Counted from the stretch's first letter, positions 24,084 to 36,699 are shown. The stretch is DNA of 64,000 bases from Ehretia macrophylla (GCA_037974665.1 CM075772.1:41320552-41384551); one strand, 5' to 3'. The notes: generated by a model from the letters alone, not told the origin. Program-made: numbers and translations.

Positions 24084-26522
24084 TCAATGAAGTTGGGCTT
24101 GTCTCTCCTTCATGTAATAGAATTCATCAATTATTGTATCTACAGGAACATCTTTGGTAATTTCTTTTTATATATAGATAATTAAGCTATCTTTGATGAA
24201 GTCGTCCTCCATCCGATTACGAAGACTTGTTTTGATAACCTTCATGGCAGAAAAAGCAAGTTTTGTAGTTGTTGTCGAGGCATGAAGAGTTAAAATTAAC
24301 TGTCTCAACCTATCAACTAAAAGATAAGCTTTTGATTTTTTAGTTTTCAGCAGTCCTCTACACAGATCTGCTATGCTAGTCAAAATTTTCAAACCAGGAT
24401 GATTAGGCACATCAAGCTCATAATGTTGCAATTGATAACTCAAACAGCTCATCTCTTGTTCAGAGAAGTCAGAAGGATAAAATTTTTCAGCAAGTTTGCA
24501 TATATCATTAATTGCAAATGACTTGTAGCCATCCCTAGGATCCAAAGCTGTGCTAAGAATAAGAACATCGGTTGTTTGCTCATTAAATATGTTGTTTTAC
24601 TCTTGTAATTGTTGATCTATAGTAGCTGTAAAAAAGTTTACTTGGTAATGATGCTCCACTGTTACAATATCCTTTTGACGACGAAGTCGGACTATGTCAG
24701 AATAAGAAGCATTCATATCAAGAAATTGTATATTTCGATGAGAAGCAAAAGATCTCACATGCTCAATAAGAGTTTCCCAACCATTATCTCTCAACATTTG
24801 CATTAACAATTTTGTATTAGAAACCATATGCAGAGCATTTAAAATATCCTGAGATTTCTGTTGCAGAGCTTGGCAAAGCACGTTTGTAATTCCCATAATT
24901 TCTTTCATCATGTGCAAGATAAATACAAAATCAAATGACATCAATACCTTAATAGCAAAGTTTGCATCTCCACGTTGCGAGTATGTAGATCCTTCAATAG
25001 CTATATTCTGAAAAACTACAAAAGTGGCATCAAACAACCTTATTAAACTACAAATTGAATTAAAATGGGAACTCCATCTAGTATCTCCAGGGCACTGTAA
25101 AGTTCCTATTTGATTGGCCCCTCTATCAGTATCAATCTCGCCACGACCAATTAAACTCGCATTTTCAGCTACTTGGGCAGCTTGTAATTCATCATTGTGC
25201 TTGGAAGAAGACCCAACGATGTTAACAATGAAACTCAAGTTTCCAAAAAAGGTATGTATATCTGGAACTTCTCTAGATGCAGCAACAAGAGCTAGTTGTA
25301 ACTGATGAGCTAAGCAATGCACGTAATAAGCATAAAGGCAATCTTTAAGAAACAAAGCTTGTAATCCATTCCATTCTCCACGCATATTACTAGCTCCGTC
25401 ATACCCTTGACCATGAATATTAAGAACATTGAGGTTATGATGAGATAATGCACAACAAATCTCTTTTTTAAGAGTTAATGCTTTTGTGTCTTTAACATGA
25501 ATTAAGTCCATAAATCTCTTTCTAATAAATCCTTCGTTGTCAACAAATCTAATAACAAAAGCCATTTGCTCTCTCTTAGATTCATCCCGAGATTCATCAA
25601 CAATTAAGCAAAACATTACTTCACCAATCTCTTCACAAATTTTGTTTTGCACATTTCTAGCCAAAACAAACAAAATTTCATTTTGAATACCATGTGATAT
25701 GTATTTTGCATTTTTTAGGGGCATTATCTAAAACAACTCCCTCTACTTGCTCATTATAAGATGCTAACAACGTTATCATTTCAAGAAAGTTGTCTTGGTT
25801 TATTGAATCTGAACTTTCATCATGCCCTCTAAAAGCACATCTTTGAAATGTTAACCATCGAATAGCATCTATGGAAGTTTTAAGGCGCAAACGATTACTT
25901 AAAATTTGTGAAGACGTTTGCCTTTGAATCACCTTTTCAATATGAGAAGACTGGTTCTTCAAATTCTCACAATAATTGATAGCTGAATTATGAACTGAAT
26001 TTGAATCCTTCCCTTCATGAGATAAAAAAGCACAATCTTTCCCATTGTTTACTTTTTTCCAGCTTTTAAATCCCTTAATTGTGAATACTTCTGATTCGAA
26101 TTTTCCAATTGATTCTTTTGCGAATATGTAGGAAGGAAAACAAAATACAACATCCTTTGTAGGTGAATACTCTAACCAAGGAAATATTTTAAACCAACGG
26201 GCTTGAAATCGGTGTCGATGACTCTCTTGTCCAGAATATGGATAATGTGATTGAATATGTTGATATGGACCGAAATGAATAAATGCTCTACGAATTTCAT
26301 CTCTTTGATTCACTGAATACTCCCAAATTTGGTGATGTAAACCCGGGTCACGGACTAAAGAATTTATATCAATTGTCTCATTTTCAATCTTTTGACATTT
26401 TGTTGGTGATTCTAAACTCACATTTGTATCAATATAGATATAGAAGCTTGTTCTTCAGGTTTTGTCTCAACTTCATTTTCTTTCCTTTTAAAGAATGAAT
26501 AAATTGTTTTACACTTATTCAT
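24084..26522 (-). pseudogene. hAT transposase, DUF4371/ZMYM1-like, with four lesions
   Basis: This reads as a full-length hAT transposase of about 810 codons, starting MNKCKTIYSFFKRKENE (ATG at 26520-26522) and ending KERQAQLH. The order is basic N-terminus, TTF-type zinc-finger region (FPWLEYSP..VFCFPSYIF), DUF4371-like core with CLIVDESRDES and GQGYDGASNM, and C-terminal dimerisation region (LAFSAMKVIKTSLRNRM). The motifs DES and HCLAHQLQLAL belong to the catalytic core of this family. Lesions seen: frameshifts near 26440 and 25715, a TAA after QQLQE at about 24597, and a TAA after SLIIYI at about 24168. Such enzymes excise and reinsert hAT DNA. This copy should be inactive, but only a few changes separate it from an open frame. 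Confidence 0.85.
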
Positions 26523-29500
26523 ATTTGACCTGAAAATATTTAAGAAAGATAGAGTTATTCTTATTTTGTTGCTGTTGTCTCCTGTTGGAGGTTTCAAACT
26601 CACATTTGTATCAATGAATTTTTTTTTTCATTTGTGAAAGGTCAATGAACTTTAAATTTTATATATATGATTGATCAACATCAACTAATATAATTTTTTT
26701 TCTCTCAAATATCATTTATTTCCAAAAATATTCTCTAGTGGCAATTAAACTACTAAAGTGTAAAATTAGTATCATTTCTATTTTCTAACAATTTAAAAAG
26801 TAAGAATCAACATATAATGAAAAAAATAGATACATATAAACAACGACATACAAGGAAAGTAAATAGATTACACAAAGAAATTAACAAAATAATTATGTAT
26901 TTATAAATTATATAGTAAAAAATTATTAAATAGAGATATATTACCTTAGACATGCGATGATGCGATAATTGAATTTGGGAGACTGAAGTGAAGATTATAG
27001 GTTTGAATCTGCAAAAAAATAATAGTAAAACATTAAAATTTTATTTAGAATAAATGAAGTCTAAAGAGTACATAAAAGTCAAAAGATAAGAGATCACTTA
27101 CATAGGTTATGGTTATTGATTAGAGAAATTCTTCTGAAGTCCCAAGTTCTTCTTTTTTTTTTTTTTGGTTTGAGAAGTCCGAAAGTTAGAGGCTAGAGTT
27201 TTATCTCTTACAATTTTGTTTTGTTTGTTAGAAAAGAGAGAGAAAAGTGGAACTTCTAATGGTGTTCTCTGCAAATGCTTTCTTAGCATATTGCAGAACT
27301 AGTCTCTTCGGCGATATTGGGTCTAAAAATTTGCTCAATTGTGATATAATTTACTTGATCAGATTTTCTGCTAATGAAATATTAATAACCTAAATCTACA
27401 TCAATTGTAGTTCACCTCTTAATTGATATATTGTAAGTATCACGTGTAAATGAGAAATATTTATTTGAAATAAAGAAATGTTGTGACATTTTAATTGAAA
27501 AAAAAGGCTCTTACATTTCTTTCTTACTGAACCTTTTATTTCATCAATCCCTTTGTATTTGATATTATTGGAGAACAACGGCCTCTCATTCATCCAGTTA
27601 TGACCATTGGTCTTAACAAACCAATGTAGTCTTGTGCGAAGCGATCCACGTAAAAACAGCTATGCTTTATTTTATGTTTGGCTAGGGCGACATTGAAATG
27701 GAACTTCATTATATATAGGTAACTTTACATGACGGGTATTATTGGACTCCAAATATTTTTTAGTTGCTAGCCCAAGCTTTGGACCATTACTCCTAATTAC
27801 ATAAAATCATGGGTTACTTGAAGTGGCAATCGACAAAGCCGAAGAAGAAAAAAATCTCAGGATTCGAAATGACACAGAAAGGGAAAAAAATATTTAAACA
27901 TGCCAAAGTCTTAAAAGAATATTAGAATTCATTATTAAAAGAAAACTTTGAAAGAGAGTTTTATTAACAAATGATTCAAGTGCATCAGAGATGTCAAAAA
28001 GAGTACATTGCAAAATAGAATTGATAAAAGAAAAATATCAAATAGGAAATCATGTATCCAACCTACCCAATTAAATAAACGACTCCCAGAAGTAGTCAAT
28101 AAATTCCTAATAATATTATAACCATGAAATTATTTATCTCAATTATTTCTATACGTTCTAAAGATGCCTCATTAATAGCTTGTCCTATGTCAAATAATTC
28201 TATGTATATACTTAAAAATTGAGTAAAATGGTATTATATATAATAAAATTTTAAAATTTAAACTATGATTCACCCTTTATTATAAAAATAAAAAATAAAA
28301 TAGCTACGTGCATATGATGATCGCCCATTCTAAGAGGATGAAGGGGCTTATTAAAACATATATATAGCACTATTTTACTCCATGAATAACTGTTTCACCT
28401 AGGGGAGATTCATTGAATAAAGTTTATTCCACATAAGACTACGAGAAAGTGCGGATATGCAAAGAATAATCTTTTGAGCATCGTCAGTCCTCCAGTTTGT
28501 CAATCCATCTTTTTTCATATCCGGAGCTTGCAACTTTCGAGGCTCTAAGTCCAAAGTTTAATTATTTTATGGTTAACAACTTCAAGTTTTAGATACTATT
28601 GTAATTTAAAATGATATTATAATTTAAGTATTAAAATGTTTTGGATCAAATTTTACGATCACCTTTTTAAAATATTAAAATTACTTACGTAAAAAGCACA
28701 AAAATAAATCCAATCACTACGTACAGGAACGTGTCATTATATATTTTCAATTTATAAAGAGAGGGCACAAAATATAAGTGGTTTAATTTGCCAAGGTTAT
28801 TGGATCTCCATTTCACAACAGTCAAATATAATGACAGCTTAAGTACACATTAGCACATATACACTGATATTTCTTGATTGATTTCACAGTCATGGCAATT
28901 CAAAAACGCACGAGACACTTTCATTGTTTGGTGCAAACTTTGAGAAGCCAAGTGTGGACTATGACAACGAAATGGCAATCATCTAAGCCATCATTTATTC
29001 TAAATTTGGATCTAATTTTCAAAGGGTAATTAAAGAGTTAAGAATTTGAGCTCTTTCTCGGGGTGCAACCATTTGATCTTCTGGGTTTTATATCTATTTA
29101 AACAACTGTAGATTGATAATGTTTTATCAGTTAGTACTAATTATTATAAGTTGTTCGTGATAAAAATTAGTAGAACGTAACTATGAAGTTAAGCTGTGTT
29201 GGTGACTAAAATTCCTGAAGTACAAAACTAAGCGATTTTATAGATTAAAACCATTTTGTAAAATTAGCGAGAGTTACAACCCAGATTGAGAATAAGAAGT
29301 GATAAAATTGTCTAAGATGGTATCGACATATTAGGAGATAACTCATAAATACTAGTAAGAAGGTGTGAAGGTATGGAGATAATACTCGGTAAGAGAAACA
29401 GGGAAAAATCTAAGATAAATTGGACGGTGACATTTTAACGATATTTCACTTGTATGAAGTTAACTGAAAATATGACTTTTGATAGAAATGAGCGTGATTT

Positions 29501-29615
29501 CATCAAATATGTATAATTGAACCCATTTCATAAAATAAAATTTGATTGAATTTGATTTGATTTAGCTTGGTTTAGCAAGAGTTTAGAGTCCCACAACATA
29601 CTTTCGTTCTTCTAA
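26523..29615. other. AT-rich intergenic region, no gene seen
   Basis: There is no open frame with recognisable domains and no coding bias. The part next to 26.5 kb may be 5' untranslated and intronic sequence of the hAT gene: a second TCACATTTGTATCAATG segment at about 26600 echoes the one at 26414. One diverged copy of the recurrent ~40 bp core (ATGACAACGAAATGGCAATCA) lies at 28961-28981. Confidence 0.5.
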
Positions 29616-29635
29616 TCAAACACGTGTATGGAAAA

Positions 29636-30000
29636 TTGCAAACAAAATGGCTTCTTTGTTTAGCATATAGATGAATTCTTTAAGTTAATTGTTCATATAG
29701 AATATTGCATATAATTGCAATCGTGGCAAAAATATAGTGGTGAGTTTCAAACATGGATCCTCTTATGTATTTATTGTCTCATATACTAGATGAGGTGTAT
29801 TATGAGTCATCAAATTTGATCTTTTAAAATTTTATTTATTCATTTCAAATTTAGTAACTATTTTTTTTAAAATTAAAATTTGAAATAAGTGGTTGAAATT
29901 TTAAAAGATCAAATAACTTATAATATACCTTATTTAATAAACAAAAAAATAAATAGAGAAGATGATACAAACCCCATGACTTTCAATTGGTAATGGTACA
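29636..30000 (+). repeat. Relic of the P450 3' flank, third copy
   Basis: Matches about 13395-13735 and 35165-35500 downstream of the two P450 copies (shared TAGATGAA..CTTTGAGTTAATTGTTCATATAGAATATTGCAT, then TCATATACTAGATGAGG). No P450 coding sequence lies upstream, so a third unit has been lost or was only partly copied. Confidence 0.7.
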
Positions 30001-30420
30001 AGTGGGCAAAATTCGTGTAATATCACGTCGTCATGTATGGGTGGTTTTGAAAGTGCAAGCCATTTTATTCGATCCACATGTATCATACACATTAATTGTT
30101 TGTCAAACTTAAACGAAAAGCTGACTTTTCTATATAGGATATATAAATATTCTCCTCGTTATGCCTTAATAAGTTGAAGTTCAAACTATGATTTTACTTG
30201 TTATTTTATTATTTTATATATATATATATAAATGTCGCCTTTGGCTCGATATCCCGTCAAGTTTGAGCTATTGCAAATTGAGAGGGATGCCACACCTACA
30301 ACATAAGTACTTTATAATCAGTTTTTGATGTATGTGGTGCACAAAAAACCACATAGAAACGCCAGAAATCATGTTTGTTACACATAATACATGATTTGTG
30401 ATGCCTTTTATATTTAAATA

Positions 30421-30840
30421 GATAATTTATCAAATTGGTCTTAGATCTTTGTCTTTTTATTTTATATTTAAGTTATCTATCTTTTATTTTGGATAAAATA
30501 GTAATTAATCTTTTATTTTGGTGATAGCAGTTAGTCTTTGGAGTAAAATTTGTCAAAAAATAACGTTTGTGAGTACGTGAATAATATGTGGCCGCAAAAT
30601 GGGTAAACTTTAGGATGTTTATCTTTTATCGTGTGATAATTTTACCCTTAAAGATTTGTGAATTTTGCGATTACGTGTCATCCACATGCTCACGAATAAT
30701 ATTTTTTCGACGGATTTTGCTCAAAAGATTAACGATTGTCACCAAAATAAAAGATGAAGAACTATTTTAACCAAAATAAAAAATAAAAAACTTTTAAAAA
30801 AAAATAAATAAAGATATAAGACTATTTCCATAAATTACCC
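30421..30840. mobile_element. 420 bp MITE with 10 bp target duplication
   Basis: TATTTAAATA flanks the element at 30411-30420 and 30841-30850. The ends are inverted: GATAATTTATCAAATTGGTC on the left, and on the right CCATAAATTACCC preceded by GACTATTT. Inside, CTTTTATTTTGG and CCAAAATAAAAGA repeat in opposite orientations. The target length suggests the Mutator superfamily. There is no coding capacity. Confidence 0.65.
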
Positions 30841-31877
30841 TATTTAAATATGAGATTCTTTAGTTGATCGATCATTAATATTGGATTTTATCAGCGCCGA
30901 TATACAATATAAAATGATTATTGCATCTTAGTGCTAGTTAACTGGAGTAGCCTATATTTGACCAAAAACTTGAGTAACCTATGACGCTATCTTTATTAAG
31001 GGTTGTTAAAATGTAAAATTTATTAAATTTAAATTTTTTTAGAAATTTAGTCTCTAAAAAATATTATTAATTATTTAAATATACATGAGACCTACTACTT
31101 TTTACAACTTTTGAGAAAAATAGAGGTCGCCTGATATATAATTTCTTTAACAATTATCTAATAAAACCTCATGTTCCATTTTCAATCCAGTTTTCCTATT
31201 TCATGCTAATCGTCAATAAACTTTTCAGGTTCTTGGTACCACAAGCCTTAACAAGCGTTTGTAGATATTATTTTTATAACTCATTTATCATCTTCTATTA
31301 GTTATCATATGAGAATAATAACTTTTTTTTATTTAATTTTTCCTTTTTTGTTGACATGTAACTAAAACATACACATAAAAGATTATATTTTCTCATACAG
31401 AATGCTGTAACTTATTAAGATGACCTTTCAATAATCGATATCACATGATAAATAATGTCCTCTTAAAATATTGTTAAGGTATCGTCGACCCAAAGCATCT
31501 TTTCTAGGATTTCTTGTTGGTAAACGTATAAGATGCGTATTTGACCAAAAAAAAAAACGTATAAGATGCGTAATAGAATCGAGCTAGTAGAGATCTAAAA
31601 ATGTGGAGGACAAGTGATTTGAAATATTTTGCATTTATAATTGCTATAAAGATAATAATATAAGAAAGGAGTAGAAGAAACTAAAGAGAATTTTATTAAT
31701 TTCACTCTAAATTATGAATTACAATAACCTTTATTTATATGAAAAATAAAAATACTATCAGTTACTATTTATAAAATATAAGTAGTTACTATTTGTATAG
31801 TATTACTATTTAAATAATATCCAATAATTATTATTTGTACAGTACTACTATTTTAACAGTATCCAATGATTACTGTT

Positions 31878-31886
31878 TATAAATAT
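31878..31886 (+). promoter_or_regulatory. Possible TATA box upstream of P450 copy 2
   Basis: TATAAATAT about 190 bases before the P450 ATG. The surrounding 31.69-31.89 kb consists of imperfect TTACTATTT(G/A)TA repeats, so chance occurrence is quite possible. Confidence 0.25.
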
Positions 31887-32075
31887 CCAACTCATAACAT
31901 CCACGAGTTTGTTTCTTTTTATTTTATTTATTTGTTTAGCAGGCATTTTTTGACTTTCGAACTTCGCAGGCAATATTTTTTAACTTTTGCAACTAGCTCA
32001 CGAGTACTTGTACAAATTAACATCTTCTTCTTTCTACATTGCCATAGACACATAGATGAGCATTAATTTTCAACA

Positions 32076-32978
32076 ATGGATGTTGAACTCTCATCTGTCA
32101 CAGTTCTTCTTACCATAATCCTATTGACAATAGTGCTATTGAAACAAGGAAGAAGATCAACCACAAACAAGAAGACAAGTCCTAAACTTCCTCCAGGCCC
32201 ATGGAAGCTCCCTTTCATAGGAAACAAGCACCAACTTGCTCTTGGTTTACCCCACAAAGTGCTGAGAGACTTGGCCAAGAAACATGGACCCCTTATGCAC
32301 CTAAAACTAGGTGAAGTTTCTGCTGTTGTGGTTTCCTCTCCTGAAACAGCAACAGAAGTGATGAAAACCCATGACATCGCATTTGCTTCAAGGCCTCCAA
32401 TAATTGCTTCAAAGATTCTGTCATATGATTGCAAGGGCATTATCTTTGTTCCATATGGTGAATATTGGAGACAGCTGCGGAAAATTTGCGTCGCAGAGCT
32501 TCTAAGCCCGAGACGAGTTCAGTCCTACCACTCCTTGAGGGAAGAAGAAATCTCAGATCTTGTCAGATGGATAACTTGTAATGCAGGATCTTCGATCAAT
32601 CTGACAGAAAAGATAATCTCAACTACGTTTACTGTTATTTCAAGAGCAGCCTTTGGCAAGAAAAGCAAGGAGCATGGAAAGTTCATATCAATAATCAAGG
32701 AAATTGTTAAATTGGTGGAAGGTTTCAATATCGCCGATGTCTATCCTTCGATTGAATTTCTTCATTTTATCAGTGGCGTAAAGCCCAAACTGGAGAGGCT
32801 CAAATTACAAGTAGATAGAATATTGGAAAATATCATCCAGGAACACAGAAGAAGAAATACTTCCAGTACTATTAGTGAACAAGAAACATATGAAGATCTA
32901 GTAGATGTTCTTCTGAAATTTCAGGGGAAAGAAGCCGAATTTTCCTTGATCGCAGACAATATCAAAGCAGTACTCCTG
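32076..32978 (+). CDS. CYP71D-like P450 copy 2, exon 1
   Basis: ATG at 32076 opens a 301-codon exon. Residues 5-24 form the hydrophobic ER anchor, followed by basic residues and the proline hinge PKLPPGPWKLPFIGN. The C-helix reads WRQLRK and the exon ends at KAVLL before a GT donor (CTG|GTTAGT, phase 0). With exon 2 (34291-34905) the protein has 505 residues, the normal length for CYP71. It would sit on the cytosolic face of the ER and receive electrons from P450 reductase. This half shows no damage and is very similar to copy 1. Exon 2, however, lacks the ExxR motif, so I doubt the product is an active enzyme. Confidence 0.85.
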
Positions 32979-34290
32979 GTTAGTATTTCTGCTTTTCTCA
33001 TTGTTAACGTGTGTGTATCTAGAGAGTTACTATAAGAACTATATTAAGGCACTGTTTGAATTAGCTTTTTGACACTCAAAGTATTTTCTGTGAGTTTAAA
33101 AGCTGAGGCTATCTTGTTTGGTTCATTTTTGAAAATGTTTTTAGAAAAAAGTTGAAGTTGAAAAAAGTTAAAAAATAAGAAACTCCAAATTAGAACTTTT
33201 CAAAATAGACTTTTACGAAATTGTTTTTACATAATGCAGGAATTTGTTTTTTTTTTCTTTCTCAAATATACTCCTTTATATTTTTTAAAATACACCCTCT
33301 TAAATTTTCAAAAAGGTCAACATTACCTAACATAGGTCAAACAATCAACAATTTTTATTTAATATCACTTCTAACTTAACAGCTAAAAGTTCTATAACTT
33401 AAAAACTAAAATTTTATAGCTAGGCCAAACAGAGGCCAAGTATAACACTAATTTAGGTTTGATTTAGGAAGTCACTATAAGTTAGTATCCTATTCTTGCT
33501 GTTAGATTTGCTTGGTGTAGTCCCTTTGGTATTAGACTACTACTTCCATATTCTTGCTTGTTAAGCTTGAGGTTTATAAAAAGGATCCCCAATTGTACGT
33601 CAACAATCGCTTTAATATATAAAGATCCTCTCTCCCTTTTTTTCTAGATTCACCATGTCTTTAAGACATATACGTACAATCTCATTTATATTCTTTAGTT
33701 CTATCATTTTTTCACAGGTATAAAGTTTTGTCAGTCACATGCGAGAGTAAATAAAACTAACTAGCATCAATAATTCTGAGACCCTTCACAATAAAGAAAG
33801 AATAAAAACAGAATAATTAGTTTTCATATTTTGATTCGTCTTGTTACAATATACACTTGTTTTACATTGAAAATAATAAATTACAAGATTATCATATATA
33901 GACACTTATTTCACATAGAAAACGATAAATTTTAAGACTACCATATAAGATCGTAAACTATTCTTCTTCCTAGTACAGTTAGTTTCTAGATGAAATTCAT
34001 GATACTTAATATTGTATCAGAGTTCGGCTTTGATGCAATCTTGTTCTTTCACATATGACCATTTCTCTTCTGGCTGACTTGTTCAATCATCCACCTTAAT
34101 ATTGTCTCTCCTATTCAAAATTTTACATTTGTCCCACATAAGAAAATAGTAAATTGAAGATATGAGTGACTGCACTAAGAAAGCATTTTTAATCTCCTTT
34201 TTTTGCCCCTTAATGTCCTGAATTATCTGTAGTTTTGTGATCATAAAAATAAAATTTTAACTTCTTATTTGGGTATTAAATTTGTATTAG
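32979..34290 (+). other. Intron of P450 copy 2
   Basis: Phase-0 intron of 1312 bases with a GTTAGT donor and TTTGTATTAG acceptor. It matches the two intron ends of copy 1 except for the added MITE at 33048-33437. It preserves the arrangement that existed before the 11 kb insertions in copy 1. Confidence 0.85.
33048..33437. mobile_element. MITE present only in P450 copy 2
   Basis: About 390 bases absent from the corresponding intron position of copy 1. The ends are imperfect inverted repeats: GGCACTGTTTGAATTAGCTT, against the reverse complement GGCCTCTGTTTGGCCTAGCT. The target duplication is unclear, so the superfamily is not assigned. Confidence 0.5.
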
Positions 34291-34905
34291 GACATTTTTG
34301 CTGCTGGAGGTGAAACATCTTCAATAACTGTAGATTGGGCAATGTGTGAAATACTGAAGAAACCAACTTCACTTAAGAACATTCAAATTGAAGCGAGACA
34401 GGTTTTCAATAATAAAGGATATGTTGATGAAGCAAATCTTCATCAATTAAAGTACCAGAAGCCAGTTATCAAACACACTCTTATACTACATTCTGCGGCT
34501 TCTCTATTAATTCCAAGAGAATGTAGAGAAGCATGTGAGATCAATGGATATGAAATCCCGGTCAAGACCAAGGTTATTGTGAATGCATGGGCCATTGGAA
34601 GAGATCCTAAATACTGGAAAGATCCTGAACGCTTTAAATCAGAGAGATTTCTTGATAGTTCAATTGATTTTAAAGGGACTAATTTTGAATACATACCATT
34701 TGGTGCTGGAAGGAGGATATGCCCCGGTATCTCATTTGGTTTGGCAAACGTTGAACTCCCACTTGCAAAGTTTCTGTATCATTTTGATTGGAATCTGCCC
34801 AGTGGAATGAAAAATGAGGAACTAGATATGACAGAGGCTTCTGGTGTGACTGCCAGAAGGAAAGATGATCTATACATAATTCCTGTTATCTACCAAGGTA
34901 AATAA
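34291..34905 (+). CDS. CYP71D-like P450 copy 2, exon 2; ExxR motif lost
   Basis: Continues in frame from exon 1. The I-helix oxygen motif AAGGETSS is intact and the haem loop is perfect ([10 protein letters not shown]). The K-helix, however, reads KHTLILHSAASLL where copy 1 has [13 protein letters not shown]: the invariant Glu and Arg of ExxR are His and Ile, and the following Pro is Ser. The PERF motif reads SERF. ExxR anchors the P450 core and haem and is essentially universal, so an enzyme without it should not fold productively. The frame is open to TAA at 34903-34905, so automatic annotation would call it functional. I regard it as a probable non-processed pseudogene, or a protein without normal P450 chemistry. 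Confidence 0.8.
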   Translation, partial: DIFAAGGETSSITVDWAMCEILKKPTSLKNIQIEARQVFNNKGYVDEANLHQLKYQKPVIKHTLILHSAASLLIPRECREACEINGYEIPVKTKVIVNAWAIGRDPKYWKDPERFKSERFLDSSIDFKGTNFEYIPFGAGRRICPGISFGLANVELPLAKFLYHFDWNLPSGMKNEELDMTEASGVTARRKDDLYIIPVIYQGK

Positions 34906-35634
34906 AAGAATTGACCACCACTAGCCATTTGGTTTGGTGGTATGATTCTCGTTTTAATTGTGAGAAGGCTCTCAATAGATTCTAGTACGTAACATTTTTT
35001 TTTTTTTTTGGTTGGTACGTTACATCTTTGGTGTGGTGTAATATTCTTAGGACTCCCTTTAAAAAAAAAAAAAAAAGAACTGATCCAATTCTGTTTGCTT
35101 CAAATATTCATCACACTCCCTTGGTCCGGATCACTCTTCATAAGTTGCATGCTTAATCTTTGTTTCAGCATATAGATGAAATCTTTGAGTTAATTGTTCA
35201 TATAGAATATTGCATATAATTTCAATCGTGGAAAAAATATTGTGGTGGGTTTCAGACATCATTTATTTATTGTTTCATATACTAGATGAGGTGTATCATT
35301 AGTAATCAGATTTATTATTTTAAAATCTCAAACATTCATTTAAAATTTATTTTAACTATCTTTTTCAAAATTAAAATTTGAAATTAGTGGTTGAATTTTA
35401 AAAATACCAAATCCTATAATTTATGATACATCTCATCTAGTAAACAGAAAAAATAAGTAAAGAAGAAGATCCAAACCCGATGACTTTCAGTTGCTAATGG
35501 TAGAATAGACTCCTAATAGACTAATCTCTTAAGTTGGGCTCTTTCATTGGACTTGAGTTATTACATTGATGTTTTTATTAAAAATAGACTCTATTGAGGG
35601 GAGATTATAGGCTAGATTATGGTGTAGTAAGTGC
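34906..35634 (+). repeat. P450 copy 2 3' flank, duplicated block
   Basis: Matches 13156-13863. A poly-T/poly-A pair at about 35000-35080 differs from the first copy. No coding sequence is seen. Confidence 0.8.
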
Positions 35635-36024
35635 CAAGGGCGGAACCAGAAATATAATATAGGGGGCCAAATTCAATTAAGAATATTAACGATATTAAGC
35701 TTTTAATGACTAATACGTATAAAGAATATTATTTAGCAAAGTAACGAAAGATTATGTAACTAAACTTTACCAATTCAATTAATGAAAGTGAACTAATCTC
35801 TCCTTCATGTAGTAAAATTCATCATCCTATAATAGGAATATCTTTAGCCAAAAAAAAAAAGCACTAAAATTACCTAGTCGAATAAAAAAAAATATTATTG
35901 TCATGAAACTAAAGGAAAACTAGAAGAGACAATAAAAATAAAGATATAATAAAATAGAGGAGAGAAAAAACTTTTATTGATTTTCTTGATTTGGTAAACG
36001 TTGAACTTTCACTTGCGAAGTCTC
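35635..36024 (+). repeat. hAT remnant and P450 stub of the second unit
   Basis: 35635-35880 matches the hAT remnant at 13864-14130, with the degraded end CAAGGGCGGAACCAG. The stretch 35993-36024 (GGTAAACGTTGAACTTTCACTT) is the start of the C-terminal P450 fragment seen in full at 14231. The homology stops abruptly at 36024, where an LTR-like sequence begins. Confidence 0.65.
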
Positions 36025-36699
36025 TGTTAGAGTCTCCGCAGTATAAGTATGAATATTTTGATTAATTAATAATAGAATTAATACATTTCTGATTATTCCA
36101 AATATCTATATAATTTGATGGTCTAGACTTATGTTCCAATCACAACATGCTCAATTTTTTTAATTAGCATTTCTGATTGTATCAAACATGTATGGAACTC
36201 TAATGGGTAGGGTTAATATAATTACCATATAGATGTACTGTTTCTTTGGAAAATGGGTTGGGTTAATATAATTACCATATATATATATATATATATATAG
36301 ATGTGTAAAGATGAAGGTGTTGGTAGGCCTATATTAGTTTGGAGAGAACTTTATATAAAATAATTACCAGACCTAAAATAATTACCATATATACTAGCAA
36401 ACTTTATTTTAGTTTCGAGAAAACTTTCTATAAAATAATTACCATATATACTAGTTTGGAGAGAACTTTATACTTCTGGATAGTCAACTAGATATTTGAA
36501 TTGATCTTTCTTCCATTGGTATTTTTTGAGATATTATCGTCTTGATATTTTTGTTCAACTATTCTAGATTATGGGCTAGATAATTTGATTAATTTCATTA
36601 CTTATTCTACATCTTGGGTTCACAATTGGATCTATATTTCTTTTGGAACAATTGAATAACTATCAATGTTGGGCCAAAATTTAAGTTTAATTTCCAACA
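36025..36699 (+). repeat. Candidate solo or truncated LTR
   Basis: Begins TGTTAGAGTC exactly where the P450-unit homology breaks and ends TTTCCAACA, consistent with a copia-type LTR of 675 bases. It contains an (AT)n run near 36270 and short local duplications of ATAATTACCATATATACTAG. The following ATGGTAGAGAATAG weakly resembles an initiator-Met primer site. No partner LTR or target duplication was found. Confidence 0.4.
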
